Positions 54,080-62,322 of a DNA stretch of 64,000 bases are shown here, in pieces. Where the stretch lies: assembly GCA_040386075.1 (NCBI GenBank), contig JAZKGE010000014.1, forward strand, positions 16,246-80,245. The letters run 5' to 3'. The notes under the pieces were generated by a model. It was not told the DNA's origin. It searched no databases and was given only the letters and a program-made list of their open reading frames with translations. Source of the DNA: UBA4416 sp040386075 (GTDB taxonomy: Bacteria > Bacteroidota > Bacteroidia > B-17B0 > Aurantibacillaceae). How positions within the stretch are numbered: position 1 is the first letter of the stretch; each line of letters opens with the position of its first letter. The position numbers and the translations under genes were made by a program.

Positions 54080-54766
54080 TTAAAATAAATGGTTTATATC
54101 GGTTAACAGATCAGGATTTTTTTCTAAAGCATTTCCAATAACCATATAATCAGGGTTTGATTGGAGGATTTGCTTTGCTTTTAAAACCGAATCAATACCG
54201 CCTCCTACAATTAAAGGAATGGTAATATTTTTTTTAACATCTTTGATAATAGAAGAGGTCAGTGTTTTTTTTGCACCGCTCCCGGCTTCCAGGTATATCA
54301 GCTTTTTGCCAAGCAATTCTCCCGCTAAAGCTGTTTCGATGATCTCTTTTTTGCTGCTGAGCGGTTTTGTTTTGGTTATTTTTTGAGTGGTTGATTTATT
54401 GGCCCCGTCAATTAAAATATAACCTGTAGGAATAACATGTAGTTTGGATGCTTTTATTTTTGTAGCGGCTTTTACATGTTTACCAATCAAATACTCAGCA
54501 TTTCGGCCCGATAAAAGCGACAACATTAAAATGGCATCAGCCTTTTTAGAAACCTGTGTTTCATCGCCCGGAAATATGATCACCGGAATATTAGTGATCG
54601 ATTTAATGGATCTAACGGTTTTCTCAAAAGTATTACCCTTTAATACACTACCACCAACAAAAATATACGACACTTTACTTTTATGGGCCATTTTTATCAA
54701 TCCCGGGTTGTATTTATCCGGATCAATTAAAATGATCAACTGTGTATGTGTTTGTTTATCTAACAA
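54080..54766 (-). CDS. Geranylgeranylglyceryl/heptaprenylglyceryl phosphate synthase (group II)
   Basis: The 228-residue TIM-barrel prenyltransferase shows ILIDPDKYN, FVGGSVLKG, VIIFPGDETQV, IYLEAGSGA and IVGGGIDS, all hallmarks of GGGP synthases. The enzyme joins a polyprenyl diphosphate to glycerol-1-phosphate through an ether bond, the first step of archaeal-type lipid synthesis; group II forms are known in Bacteroidota. No glycerol-1-phosphate dehydrogenase or DGGGP synthase is in the window, so how G1P is made is unclear. The gene belongs to the minus-strand cofactor and lipid group. Confidence 0.93.
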   Translation of the reverse strand: MLDKQTHTQLIILIDPDKYNPGLIKMAHKSKVSYIFVGGSVLKGNTFEKTVRSIKSITNIPVIIFPGDETQVSKKADAILMLSLLSGRNAEYLIGKHVKAATKIKASKLHVIPTGYILIDGANKSTTQKITKTKPLSSKKEIIETALAGELLGKKLIYLEAGSGAKKTLTSSIIKDVKKNITIPLIVGGGIDSVLKAKQILQSNPDYMVIGNALEKNPDLLTDINHLF

Positions 54767-54835
54767 TTTATTTTAAATATTTTACCATATAGTTTTTTAG
54801 TTAGTCCCGCCTATGTTGCTATGTGGTTTCAATTT

Positions 54836-55501
54836 TTAACAAGTTTCTATTTTATTTAACGCATATACCAAAACATAATCATCCACTAACTGGTAGTTGA
54901 GCTGAAATGTTTCAGTAAAACCCGGTAAATTAATTTCCCCGATTATCGTCCCTAAATTATGTTTTGTAAACGGTTTTACAAATAAATGTTCAATAAAATC
55001 CACTTCTTTTAAGCCGTATATTTTATAGAGGGTTTCTTTGGCAGCCCAGTAGATCAATAACTTTTCAACATGATCATTGGCATCCCGCAACTCGTTATCT
55101 GATAAGAATTTGTGTTTGATCCTGAGTACTTTATCTCTTATAAGTTCAATGTCAATTCCTGTCGCTTCTGTTTCATTAATAATAATAGCCAGTTTATCAT
55201 GCGAATGTGATACGGAAATATGTCTCTTATCGCCTGCCAGATAAGGTTTTCCTTTATCATCATAAGATATTTCGACATCCTTATCCAATAATTGGCAAAT
55301 AAGGTGATTTTTACCTTTGGTTTCAATATCTCTTTTAACAGATAAACCGTGAACTTGAGCATAAATACTCAGATCCAGTAAGCCAAAATATAAACCCTGT
55401 TTTATGTTAAAAACCTCTATCAATTCTTTATAATATAACTTTAATAGTTTGAGTGTTACAAACTTATGTCTTATCTTTGCATAATTATAAAAAATAAACA
55501 T
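54836..55501 (-). CDS. 4'-phosphopantetheinyl transferase superfamily protein
   Basis: The motifs ATGIDIELI and LLIYWAAKETLYKIYG, with the Mg-binding Asp/Glu and the W-x2-KE signature, define an Sfp-type enzyme that transfers phosphopantetheine from CoA to carrier proteins. The outermost ATG at 55501 gives 221 residues, but the first 26 look non-coding and overlap the ahcY promoter, so a TTG at 55423 is a good alternative start (195 residues). It is divergent from ahcY and heads a minus-strand group with GGGP synthase. Confidence 0.85.
   Translation of the reverse strand: MFIFYNYAKIRHKFVTLKLLKLYYKELIEVFNIKQGLYFGLLDLSIYAQVHGLSVKRDIETKGKNHLICQLLDKDVEISYDDKGKPYLAGDKRHISVSHSHDKLAIIINETEATGIDIELIRDKVLRIKHKFLSDNELRDANDHVEKLLIYWAAKETLYKIYGLKEVDFIEHLFVKPFTKHNLGTIIGEINLPGFTETFQLNYQLVDDYVLVYALNKIETC
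55448..55479 (+). promoter_or_regulatory. Promoter of ahcY
   Basis: TTTG at 55448-55451, a 20-nt spacer, and TATCTTTG at 55472-55479 match the Bacteroidota consensus perfectly. Transcription would start near 55486, leaving a leader of about 35 nt. Confidence 0.8.
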
Positions 55502-55520
55502 TTTTAATCAACAAAATAAC

Positions 55521-56840
55521 ATGTCAGAAGTAGCAACAGGAAAGTACCTAGCGTACAAAGTGAAAGATATCTCATTAGCAGAATGGGGTCGTAAAGAAAT
55601 TAAATTAGCCGAAGAAGAAATGCCTGGTTTAATGGCACTTCGTGCTGAATATGGCGCTTCTCAGCCTTTAAAAGGAGCTCGTATTGCAGGTTGTTTACAC
55701 ATGACCATCCAAACGGCTGTATTAATCGAAACTTTAACGGCTTTAGGTGCTGAGGTTACCTGGAGTTCTTGTAATATCTTCTCAACTCAGGATCATGCAG
55801 CAGCAGCAATTGCAGCGGCAGGTATTCAGGTTTATGCCTGGAAAGGTATGAATGCTGAGGAGTTTGACTGGTGTATCGAACAAACTTTATGGTTTGGAGA
55901 AGACCGTAAACCATTGAATATGATCTTAGATGATGGTGGAGATTTAACAAACTTGGTGTTTGATGTATATCCTGAATTAGCTAAAGATATCAAAGGTTTA
56001 TCTGAAGAAACAACTACCGGTGTTCACCGTTTATATGAGCGTATGAAAAACGGAACTTTATTGTTACCGGCTATCAACGTTAACGATTCAGTTACCAAAT
56101 CTAAATTCGATAACAAATACGGTTGTCGTGAATCATTGGTTGATGCGATCCGTCGTGCAACTGATGTAATGATGGCAGGTAAAATTGCTGTTGTAGCAGG
56201 TTATGGTGATGTTGGTAAAGGTTCAGCTCAATCATTATCTTCTCAGGGAGTTCGTGTAATTGTTACTGAAATTGACCCGATCTGCGCTTTACAAGCTGCA
56301 ATGGATGGTTACCAGGTAATGAAAATGGATAACGCTGCTAAAATTGCAGATATCTTAGTAACTACTACAGGTAATAAAGATATTATCGTTGGTCGTCATT
56401 TCGAATCTATGAAACATGGTGCTATTGTTTGTAACATTGGTCACTTTGATACTGAGATCGATATGGCTTGGTTAAATAAACACCACGGTGCATCAAAAGA
56501 TACAGTTAAACCACAGGTAGATCAATATACGATCAACGGAAAAAGCTTTTTAGTTTTAGCTGAAGGTCGTTTGGTAAACTTAGGTTGTGCTACGGGTCAC
56601 CCAAGTTTTGTAATGAGTAACTCATTTACAAACCAAACATTGGCTCAATTAGAATTATGGACAAACACAGCTGCTTATGAGAAAAAAGTATACGTGTTGC
56701 CAAAAATTTTAGATGAAAAAGTAGCTCGTTTACACTTAGGTAAAATTGGTGTTGAATTAGATACTTTAAATAAAGAACAAGCAGATTATATTGGTGTTAA
56801 AGTAGAAGGCCCTTTCAAAGGCGACGCTTACAGATACTAA
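55521..56840 (+). CDS. ahcY: Adenosylhomocysteinase
   Basis: The 439-residue enzyme hydrolyses S-adenosylhomocysteine to adenosine and homocysteine, using bound NAD. It shows GCLHMTIQTAVLIETL and TQDHAAAAIA in the substrate domain, the NAD motif GYGDVGKGSAQ, VTTTGNKDII, and the C-terminal KEQADYIGVKVEGPFKGDAYRY tail (YRY end) that reaches into the neighbour's cofactor site. Cytoplasmic. Its strong consensus promoter and clean codon usage suggest high expression. Monocistronic, with a terminator behind it. Confidence 0.98.
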   Translation: MSEVATGKYLAYKVKDISLAEWGRKEIKLAEEEMPGLMALRAEYGASQPLKGARIAGCLHMTIQTAVLIETLTALGAEVTWSSCNIFSTQDHAAAAIAAAGIQVYAWKGMNAEEFDWCIEQTLWFGEDRKPLNMILDDGGDLTNLVFDVYPELAKDIKGLSEETTTGVHRLYERMKNGTLLLPAINVNDSVTKSKFDNKYGCRESLVDAIRRATDVMMAGKIAVVAGYGDVGKGSAQSLSSQGVRVIVTEIDPICALQAAMDGYQVMKMDNAAKIADILVTTTGNKDIIVGRHFESMKHGAIVCNIGHFDTEIDMAWLNKHHGASKDTVKPQVDQYTINGKSFLVLAEGRLVNLGCATGHPSFVMSNSFTNQTLAQLELWTNTAAYEKKVYVLPKILDEKVARLHLGKIGVELDTLNKEQADYIGVKVEGPFKGDAYRY

Positions 56841-56859
56841 TATTTGATTGCAATAATTT

Positions 56860-56893
56860 AAAACCCATTCACTTTATTGTGAGTGGGTTTTTT
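56860..56893 (+). terminator. Rho-independent terminator after ahcY
   Basis: AAAACCCATTCAC / GTGAGTGGGTTTT (one G-T pair), 6-nt loop, trailing T run. Confidence 0.88.
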
Positions 56894-56931
56894 GTTTTTG
56901 GAATCATTATATTTGATATGATCTACTCATT

Positions 56932-57270
56932 ATGGCTGAAACCGATATCAATGTTTTATTGATTTTCTTAGCGTTAACTATTCCACTTGCTATACTATGG
57001 CTCTGGTTATTTAAGCACTTGAAACATAATTTTAAAACCATGCTCAATTACTCCGTGTTGGTTTTAGCCTCCATGATCCTGTTGTACCTTTATTTTTTCT
57101 TACTGTTAACGATCAGTCATTCAACATCAACCGGTAGTTTAAACGATCTTATTGGTGTAACATCTTTTGTAACACTGATGTGTATTAATTTAGCACTGAT
57201 ACCAACCGTGTTGTGGACATTATTATTGACTGTTATTTGGCTATTGGGTAAGCGTAATAAAATGAATTGA
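56932..57270 (+). CDS. Three-helix membrane protein, unknown
   Basis: A 112-residue protein with three hydrophobic helices (VLLIFLALTIPLAILWLWLF, VLASMILLYLYFFLLL, LALIPTVLWTLLLTVIWLL) and no recognised motif. It precedes, and slightly overlaps or nearly abuts, another small membrane protein of similar size, with which it may form a pair. Confidence 0.65.
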   Translation: MAETDINVLLIFLALTIPLAILWLWLFKHLKHNFKTMLNYSVLVLASMILLYLYFFLLLTISHSTSTGSLNDLIGVTSFVTLMCINLALIPTVLWTLLLTVIWLLGKRNKMN

Positions 57271-57278
57271 TCATAGGC

Positions 57279-57605
57279 ATGAAAAACACAAAGCTACAAG
57301 TAACAGCAATCTTTAACTGGATAGTTTTCAGTTATCTAATACTTGTTGGTGTTTTGTATATCGGAGGGAAGGTTGTATTTGGTCATGGACTTGGAGATTT
57401 ATTTTACCTGGCATTTATTATAGTTTGTCTTTTGGTACATATAGGATTGAACTTACTGGTTATTTATAAAGCAAGAGGTAATCATAAATACATTTGGCAC
57501 CTAATTGTTGCTTTTATCTTCCTTACATTCGCAATAATAATTACTTGGAAATTTACGTATGGACGAGGTAGTGAATCTAAATGGAATGGCTACATATTTT
57601 ATTAA
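57279..57605 (+). CDS. Three-helix membrane protein, unknown
   Basis: The ATG at 57279 gives 108 residues with three hydrophobic helices (IFNWIVFSYLILVGVLYIGG, LFYLAFIIVCLLVHIGL, HLIVAFIFLTFAIII) and a short basic segment between helices 2 and 3. A TTG at 57267 would overlap the preceding stop by 4 bp. Family unknown. The next gene, a GNAT enzyme, begins 13 bp downstream. Confidence 0.65.
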   Translation: MKNTKLQVTAIFNWIVFSYLILVGVLYIGGKVVFGHGLGDLFYLAFIIVCLLVHIGLNLLVIYKARGNHKYIWHLIVAFIFLTFAIIITWKFTYGRGSESKWNGYIFY

Positions 57606-57617
57606 ATCTCAATAAAC

Positions 57618-58118
57618 ATGATATTAAGAAAAGCAATCATATCAGAACTTCCCGTTATTTGGAAAATACTGCAGCAGGCTATAGAGCAAAGACGTCAGGA
57701 TGGAAGCGAACAATGGCAAAATGGTTATCCAAATCCACAAGTTGTAACAGATGATATAGCAAATGGCTACGGTTATGTAATTGTAGATAATGATACTATC
57801 ATTGCCTATGCAGCCATTATTTTTGATATAGAACCAGCTTATGAAGAGATCGTTGGCAAATGGCTTACCAGTGGTAATTACGTTGTTGTGCATCGTGTGG
57901 CTACTGCCGATGAAGTGAAAGGAAAAGGCGTTGCCACCCGGTTATTTAAATTAATTGAAGATCTTAGTCTTGAACACAACGTATACAGTATTAAAGTAGA
58001 TACCAATTTCGATAATATTCCCATGCTCAAGATCTTGGACAAATTAAACTATACCTATTGTGGCGAGGTCATCTTAAGCGGCGCGCCCCGAAGAGCTTAT
58101 GAGAAGATAATAGTTTAG
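57618..58118 (+). CDS. GNAT family N-acetyltransferase
   Basis: The 166-residue protein has the GNAT acetyl-CoA motif in VHRVATADEVKGKGVATRLF and the later KVDTNFDNIPMLKILDKLNY strand-helix. The substrate is not evident. It is probably co-transcribed with the two small membrane proteins upstream, and is followed by repeat B. Confidence 0.88.
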   Translation: MILRKAIISELPVIWKILQQAIEQRRQDGSEQWQNGYPNPQVVTDDIANGYGYVIVDNDTIIAYAAIIFDIEPAYEEIVGKWLTSGNYVVVHRVATADEVKGKGVATRLFKLIEDLSLEHNVYSIKVDTNFDNIPMLKILDKLNYTYCGEVILSGAPRRAYEKIIV

Positions 58119-58130
58119 GTTTTCATATTT

Positions 58131-58279
58131 AGTTTTTCCATCCCTGCATACGTTGGTAATAGTGCGGCTGCTTTTGGCGAAAGAGAGCGAACCACCATTC
58201 AGGGAAGATTTTTGCGGGGTAAATGGGGGTTGGTCCTTCGCCTTGAATTTTTGTTTCTTTTTCTTCAAGGAAAAAGAAA
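58131..58279 (+). repeat. Repeat B, copy 1
   Basis: Matches 61238-61476 at both ends: CTGCATACGTTGGTAATAGT near the left, and GGTTGGTCCTTCGCC plus a hairpin TTTCTTTTTC / GAAAAAGAAA with a 6-nt loop on the right. It is shorter in the middle than copy 2. It separates the convergent GNAT and ftsK genes, where the hairpin could serve as a terminator. Confidence 0.8.
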
Positions 58280-58311
58280 GATAGAAAGCCAAAGAATTTT
58301 TTTCAGTAAAC

Positions 58312-60966
58312 CTACCCCTTTATGCTCCTAATAATTTCATCCAGCTGCGCCATATCCTTACACTTCACCTCACGTGCTTTAGAGCCTTCAAACTGCCCAA
58401 TAATGCCGGCAGCTTCCAGTTGATCAACAATTCGTCCGGCACGGTTATAACCCAGTTTTAATTTACGTTGTAAGAAAGATGCAGAACCTTGTTGAAATTG
58501 TACAACCAGTTTAGCTGCTTCATCAAACATTTTATCACGCTCGCTCAGATCAATTTCTTCTTTCCCATCGGAGCCATCTTCACCAACATATTCCGGTAAT
58601 AAAAAGGCGCTAGGGTAGGCACGTTGCGAACCAATAAATTCAGTGATCTTTTCTGCTTCCGGTGTATCTACAAAGGCACATTGTATACGGATCAGGTCGT
58701 TACCGGTACTTAATAACATATCACCCCTACCAATTAACTGTTCGGCTCCACCTGCATCTAAAATTGTACGGCTATCTATTTTACTGGTCACACGGAAGGC
58801 AATCCTCGCCGGGAAGTTAGCTTTAATAGTTCCTGTAATAATGTTTACGGATGGACGTTGTGTGGCAATAATTAAATGGATCCCAATAGCACGCGCCAGC
58901 TGAGCTAAACGGGCAATAGGTGTTTCCACTTCCTTACCTGCCGTCATGATCAGATCGGCAAACTCATCCACAACCAAAACAATGTATGGTAAATACTTAT
59001 GTCCTTCGTTCGGATTTAATTTACGGTTAATGAATTTAACGTTATACTCTTTAATGTTACGTACCTGGGCATCCTGCAATAAAGCATAACGGTTATCCAT
59101 TTCAATGCACAAACTATTTAATGTATGTACAACCTTTGTATTGTCAGTAATGATAGCATCTTCAGAGTTTGGCAGTTTTGCCAGGAAGTGACGTTCTATT
59201 TTATTAAATAAGGTCAACTCAACTTTCTTTGGATCAACCAATACAAATTTAATTTGTGCCGGATGTTTTTTGTAAAGTAACGAAACCAACACCGCGTTCA
59301 ATCCAACCGATTTCCCTTGTCCTGTTGCACCTGCCATTAATAAGTGAGGCATCTTGGCTAAGTCGGCAATAAAAATTTCGTTGTTAATGGTTTTTCCTAA
59401 AGCAATTGGCAGATCGTGCGTTGAATTCTGAAACTTCTCCGAAGCAATGATATTACGCATCGGCACCATTTCCGGATTTTGATTCGGTACCTCAATACCA
59501 ATGGTTCCACGACCCGGAATAGGAGCGATGATCCTGATCCCTAAAGCTGCTAAACTTAAAGCAATGTCATCTTCCAGGTTTTTAATTTTGGAGATACGCA
59601 CACCGGCTGCCGGCACAATTTCATACAATGTAACCGTAGGACCAACTATCGCCGATATCTTATCAATTTCAATTCCGTAATTTTTTAAGGTATTCACAAT
59701 ACGGTCTTTGTTAGCTGTCAACTCTTCATTGCTCACCTTGGCATTGCCGGTACCGTAATCTATTAATAATTCAACACTCGGAAATTGATAGTGGCCCAGA
59801 TCCAATGTCGGATCATACTGACCAAATTTTTCTACCAGTTGAGAGGCTTTTAATTCATCGTCTAAAGTGATTTGATTTTCTTTTGGCCCTTCTTTTACAA
59901 ACTCAGGTTCTTTTAATATTTCATCGGCCCCGGGATTGTTGATCTCAAAATCTAAATTCTTTACCGGCTCTTCAGGTTTGGCTATAACATCCAAAGCAAT
60001 ACTTTCTGTTGTAGCCTCCAAAGGTTTTTCTTCTTCTTCTAAAACAGGTTCCTGTGTCGATAACACTTCAAAGTTCAATAACGCTTCTTCCTCTTCTTTG
60101 CTCAATGTTGGTTCTTTTTCAAAAACGGTGTTTGCATGCGGATTGATAGGGTTTGTTTCTTCCTTCAATTCATTTTCAATAATAGCTTCATTATCCAAAC
60201 TTGGAATAATATCTTTTTTGATATTAAAATTCATATTGATACTCAATACCAGAAAGGCAAGCATGCTAAAAGCCAGCACTGCCAGTGTTCCAACACTGCC
60301 TACGTAATTTGATAACTGAATATTTAAAATATAACCGTAACCACCGCCCAGGTAAAATAATTTATCATGAAAGAAAAAAGCCAGCAATATACTTGTCCAA
60401 ACTAAAAAGAACAACCACTTTGCTGTAAAGGCCGATGGTTTGGTAATTTGTTTGTTCAGTACTTTTTGCAAACCGTAAATGATCAATACCGGCACTAAAA
60501 TAAAAGAAGCAACACCAAACCATTTATACATAAATAAATGCGACACCAGTGCACCAAATTTTCCAAGCCAGTTCACTACCTTAGTATCAATAGCAAATAA
60601 TTCGGCCATTGGACCTAATACTTTGTCCTGATCTTTTTCCCAGGTAAAAATGTAAGATGTTAAAGCAATGAATAAATAAGCACCACCTAGTATTAAACAT
60701 AAGCCGATCAGTTTTTGTGTACGCTCATCACGATATAGTGTAACCGTTTTGTTCCAGCGATCCAGTAACGAAGCCTTGGTTTCATTAACCGAATTTTTAG
60801 GTTCCGTTTTTTTAGTAGAAGCAGTTGAGTTTTTTGGTGCCGACTTTGATTTATTTTTACCCGAAGTCAACACTGTTTCTTCAATGTCATTTTTATCGAT
60901 AGCAGGTTGCTGAACAACAGTGTCATCCACCGGTTTTTCCCTGAATTTATTTTTGGTTGTTGCCAT
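58312..60966 (-). CDS. ftsK: FtsK/SpoIIIE DNA translocase
   Basis: The 884-residue protein has a basic N-terminus, four membrane helices (about 90-250), an acidic Glu/Pro-rich linker (about 260-410), a RecA-like motor with Walker A GATGQGKS near residue 545 and Walker B IVLVVDEFADL, and a C-terminal gamma winged-helix (SASFLQRKLKLGYNRAGRIVDQLE) for reading polar chromosome sequences. It pumps chromosome ends through the septum during division. The length and layout are normal for the Bacteroidota, shorter in the linker than E. coli FtsK. Confidence 0.97.
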   Translation of the reverse strand: MATTKNKFREKPVDDTVVQQPAIDKNDIEETVLTSGKNKSKSAPKNSTASTKKTEPKNSVNETKASLLDRWNKTVTLYRDERTQKLIGLCLILGGAYLFIALTSYIFTWEKDQDKVLGPMAELFAIDTKVVNWLGKFGALVSHLFMYKWFGVASFILVPVLIIYGLQKVLNKQITKPSAFTAKWLFFLVWTSILLAFFFHDKLFYLGGGYGYILNIQLSNYVGSVGTLAVLAFSMLAFLVLSINMNFNIKKDIIPSLDNEAIIENELKEETNPINPHANTVFEKEPTLSKEEEEALLNFEVLSTQEPVLEEEEKPLEATTESIALDVIAKPEEPVKNLDFEINNPGADEILKEPEFVKEGPKENQITLDDELKASQLVEKFGQYDPTLDLGHYQFPSVELLIDYGTGNAKVSNEELTANKDRIVNTLKNYGIEIDKISAIVGPTVTLYEIVPAAGVRISKIKNLEDDIALSLAALGIRIIAPIPGRGTIGIEVPNQNPEMVPMRNIIASEKFQNSTHDLPIALGKTINNEIFIADLAKMPHLLMAGATGQGKSVGLNAVLVSLLYKKHPAQIKFVLVDPKKVELTLFNKIERHFLAKLPNSEDAIITDNTKVVHTLNSLCIEMDNRYALLQDAQVRNIKEYNVKFINRKLNPNEGHKYLPYIVLVVDEFADLIMTAGKEVETPIARLAQLARAIGIHLIIATQRPSVNIITGTIKANFPARIAFRVTSKIDSRTILDAGGAEQLIGRGDMLLSTGNDLIRIQCAFVDTPEAEKITEFIGSQRAYPSAFLLPEYVGEDGSDGKEEIDLSERDKMFDEAAKLVVQFQQGSASFLQRKLKLGYNRAGRIVDQLEAAGIIGQFEGSKAREVKCKDMAQLDEIIRSIKG

Positions 60967-61070
60967 GTTATTATAGTACTTAAAAATAGCCTCAACACCC
61001 CAAAATTGTGGGGAATACTTAAAATGTTTTAAACTTTACAATGTTTAATAAGTTCGATCATTTGTTCCGT

Positions 61071-61107
61071 TTCCCTCTCCCTTGGGGAGAGGGATTAAGG
61101 GTGAGGG
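61071..61107 (+). repeat. CCCTCTCCC/GGGAGAGGG intergenic repeat
   Basis: Arms CCCTCTCCC and GGGAGAGGG with a 3-nt loop, followed by ATTAAGGGTGAGGG. This short element, whose reverse reading gives NPSPQGRG, is, to my knowledge, widespread in intergenic DNA of many phyla. Confidence 0.75.
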
Positions 61108-61112
61108 CATTT

Positions 61113-61228
61113 GGCGTGCCGGCGCAAACAGAACGGGCGCCGTCCGGCTGGCCCGCTTCAATCTTTTTGCGAAAATGTAGCAAAAAGGATTTTCGCTTGT
61201 TGTACTCCTTTGGGGCATCCCTCACGCG
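61113..61228 (+). repeat. Repeat A, copy 2
   Basis: About 116 bp running from GGCGTGCCGG to ATCCCTCACGCG. The hairpin at 61160-61192 has arms of 11/12 bp (T5/A5) and the same 9-nt loop length as the other copies. Confidence 0.85.
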
Positions 61229-61237
61229 ACAGTAAAC

Positions 61238-61476
61238 AAAGTTTTTCCACACCTGCATACGTTGGTAATAGTGCGGCCGCTTTTGGCGAAAGAGAGTGGG
61301 GCAAAGCGTATTAAGCTTTGAGCCGGCATGTGGGAAGGTCCATTCTGGGAAGCATTCTGCGGGAGGGCTGAACAAATAAAGTTCAGTGAACTTTATTGTG
61401 AAGAGCCAGCATGTGCGCAGGTAAGGGTTGGTCTTTCGCCTTGAATTTTTGTTTCTTTTTCTTCAAGGAAAAAGAA
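61238..61476 (+). repeat. Repeat B, copy 2
   Basis: About 239 bp, colinear with copy 1 (58131-58279) at both ends but with about 90 bp extra in the middle. It ends with the same TTTCTTTTTC/GAAAAAGAAA hairpin. An inner GTTCAGTGAACTTTATTG segment is also partly palindromic. Confidence 0.8.
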
Positions 61477-61535
61477 AAGAGAAAGATGCTTTTGGATACT
61501 TTTGCAAAAGTATCAGATGTTAAAGAGGATGATTT

Positions 61536-61638
61536 GGGCGTGCCGGCACAAAAAAGGCAGTGCCGTCGGGCTGGCCCGCTTCAATCTTTTTTGCGAAGAG
61601 GCAGCAAAAAGGATTTTCGCTTGCATCCCTCACGCGGC
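61536..61638 (+). repeat. Repeat A, copy 3
   Basis: About 103 bp, same ends as copy 2. The hairpin at 61583-61615 has 12/12-bp arms (T6 opposite A5G, one wobble pair) and a 9-nt loop. It lies 31 bp before repeat C copy 1 in the same orientation, forming an A-C unit. Confidence 0.85.
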
Positions 61639-61669
61639 AGCAAGCTAAAGTAAGCTCGTTTCTACGTTT

Positions 61670-61869
61670 CCGCCTCTTAAATTTAACGAAGAAAATCGAA
61701 CTTATTTTCAGAAAGGATTTGCGCGACGATTCTGGGCTGTTTGAGATCTGTTTTTCACAGATCGAGTTTTCAGAATCGGGCGGGAAAATAAATTCAGATT
61801 TTCGAGGAAAATTTAAGCAGCGGTGATTTTTCTTTGTTACTTTCTTTGCATGGTAGGCAAAGAAAGTAA
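61670..61869 (+). repeat. Repeat C, copy 1
   Basis: A nested palindrome (61670-61823) with 40-bp imperfect outer arms, a middle stem CGATTCTG / CAGAATCG, and a 7-bp top stem GATCTGT/ACAGATC around TTTTC, followed by a separate perfect 13-bp hairpin TTACTTTCTTTGC / GCAAAGAAAGTAA at 61837-61869. Confidence 0.88.
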
Positions 61870-61905
61870 ATTCTAAATTTTGTTCAAGCAAAAAGAAAAT
61901 AAAAA

Positions 61906-62040
61906 CTAAACCAATACCGGAACTAACTCTCCATTCACAAAACCCTCTTCGTTTAAGGCTTTTGTGGTTATAGAAACCGATCGGTTAACCAAAGCCTCAT
62001 CAAAAGGATGTGAGATCTTAATGTAATTTTCGGCAACCCC
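61906..62040 (-). pseudogene. mtaB: mtaB 3'-end fragment
   Basis: The minus strand encodes 44 codons and a stop that match the last residues of the intact mtaB at 62323 (ENYIKISHPFDEALVNRS ... NGELVPVLV). Of about seven base changes against the intact gene, six are synonymous and one changes Cys to Ser. There is no start codon or upstream catalytic region, so it cannot make a MtaB enzyme. It is followed by repeat C in the same way as the intact gene. Confidence 0.85.
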
Positions 62041-62091
62041 ATTTGAGAACTGACTCAAACGTAGTAAAGTAAAAGCTCATTATTGCGTATT

Positions 62092-62287
62092 CCGCCTCTT
62101 AAATTTAACGAAGAAAATCGAACTCATTTTCAGCAAGGGCTTTTGTGCGACGATTCTGGGCTGTCTGAGGCCCCTCGGGCCGAGTTTCCAGAATCGGGCG
62201 GGAAAATGAGTTCAAATTTTCGAGGAAAATTTAAGCAGCGGTGATTTTTCTTTGTTACTTTCTTTGCATGGTAGGCAAAGAAAGTAA
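62092..62287 (+). repeat. Repeat C, copy 2
   Basis: Same structure as copy 1, at 417-422 bp offset. The inner 12 bp of the outer stem, GAACTCATTTTC/GAAAATGAGTTC, is perfectly paired here, and the top stem is GGCCC/GGGCC around CTC. The 3' hairpin is at 62255-62287. It lies just after the mtaB stop codon and could help end mtaB transcripts. Confidence 0.88.
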
Positions 62288-62322
62288 ATTCTAAATTTTG
62301 TTAAGCAAAAAGAAAATAAAAA

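Noticed and set aside
52814..54080. TPP riboswitch ahead of the ThiE-like/pnuC group
   Set aside because: I looked for the conserved CTGAGA and ACCTGATCTGG-type boxes between 53998 and 54079 and did not see them.
61041..61891. Several overlapping open frames on both strands in the ftsK-mtaB gap
   Set aside because: They fall entirely on repeats A, B and C and the CCCTCTCCC element; similar peptides recur in each copy, and none has a start context or recognisable domain.
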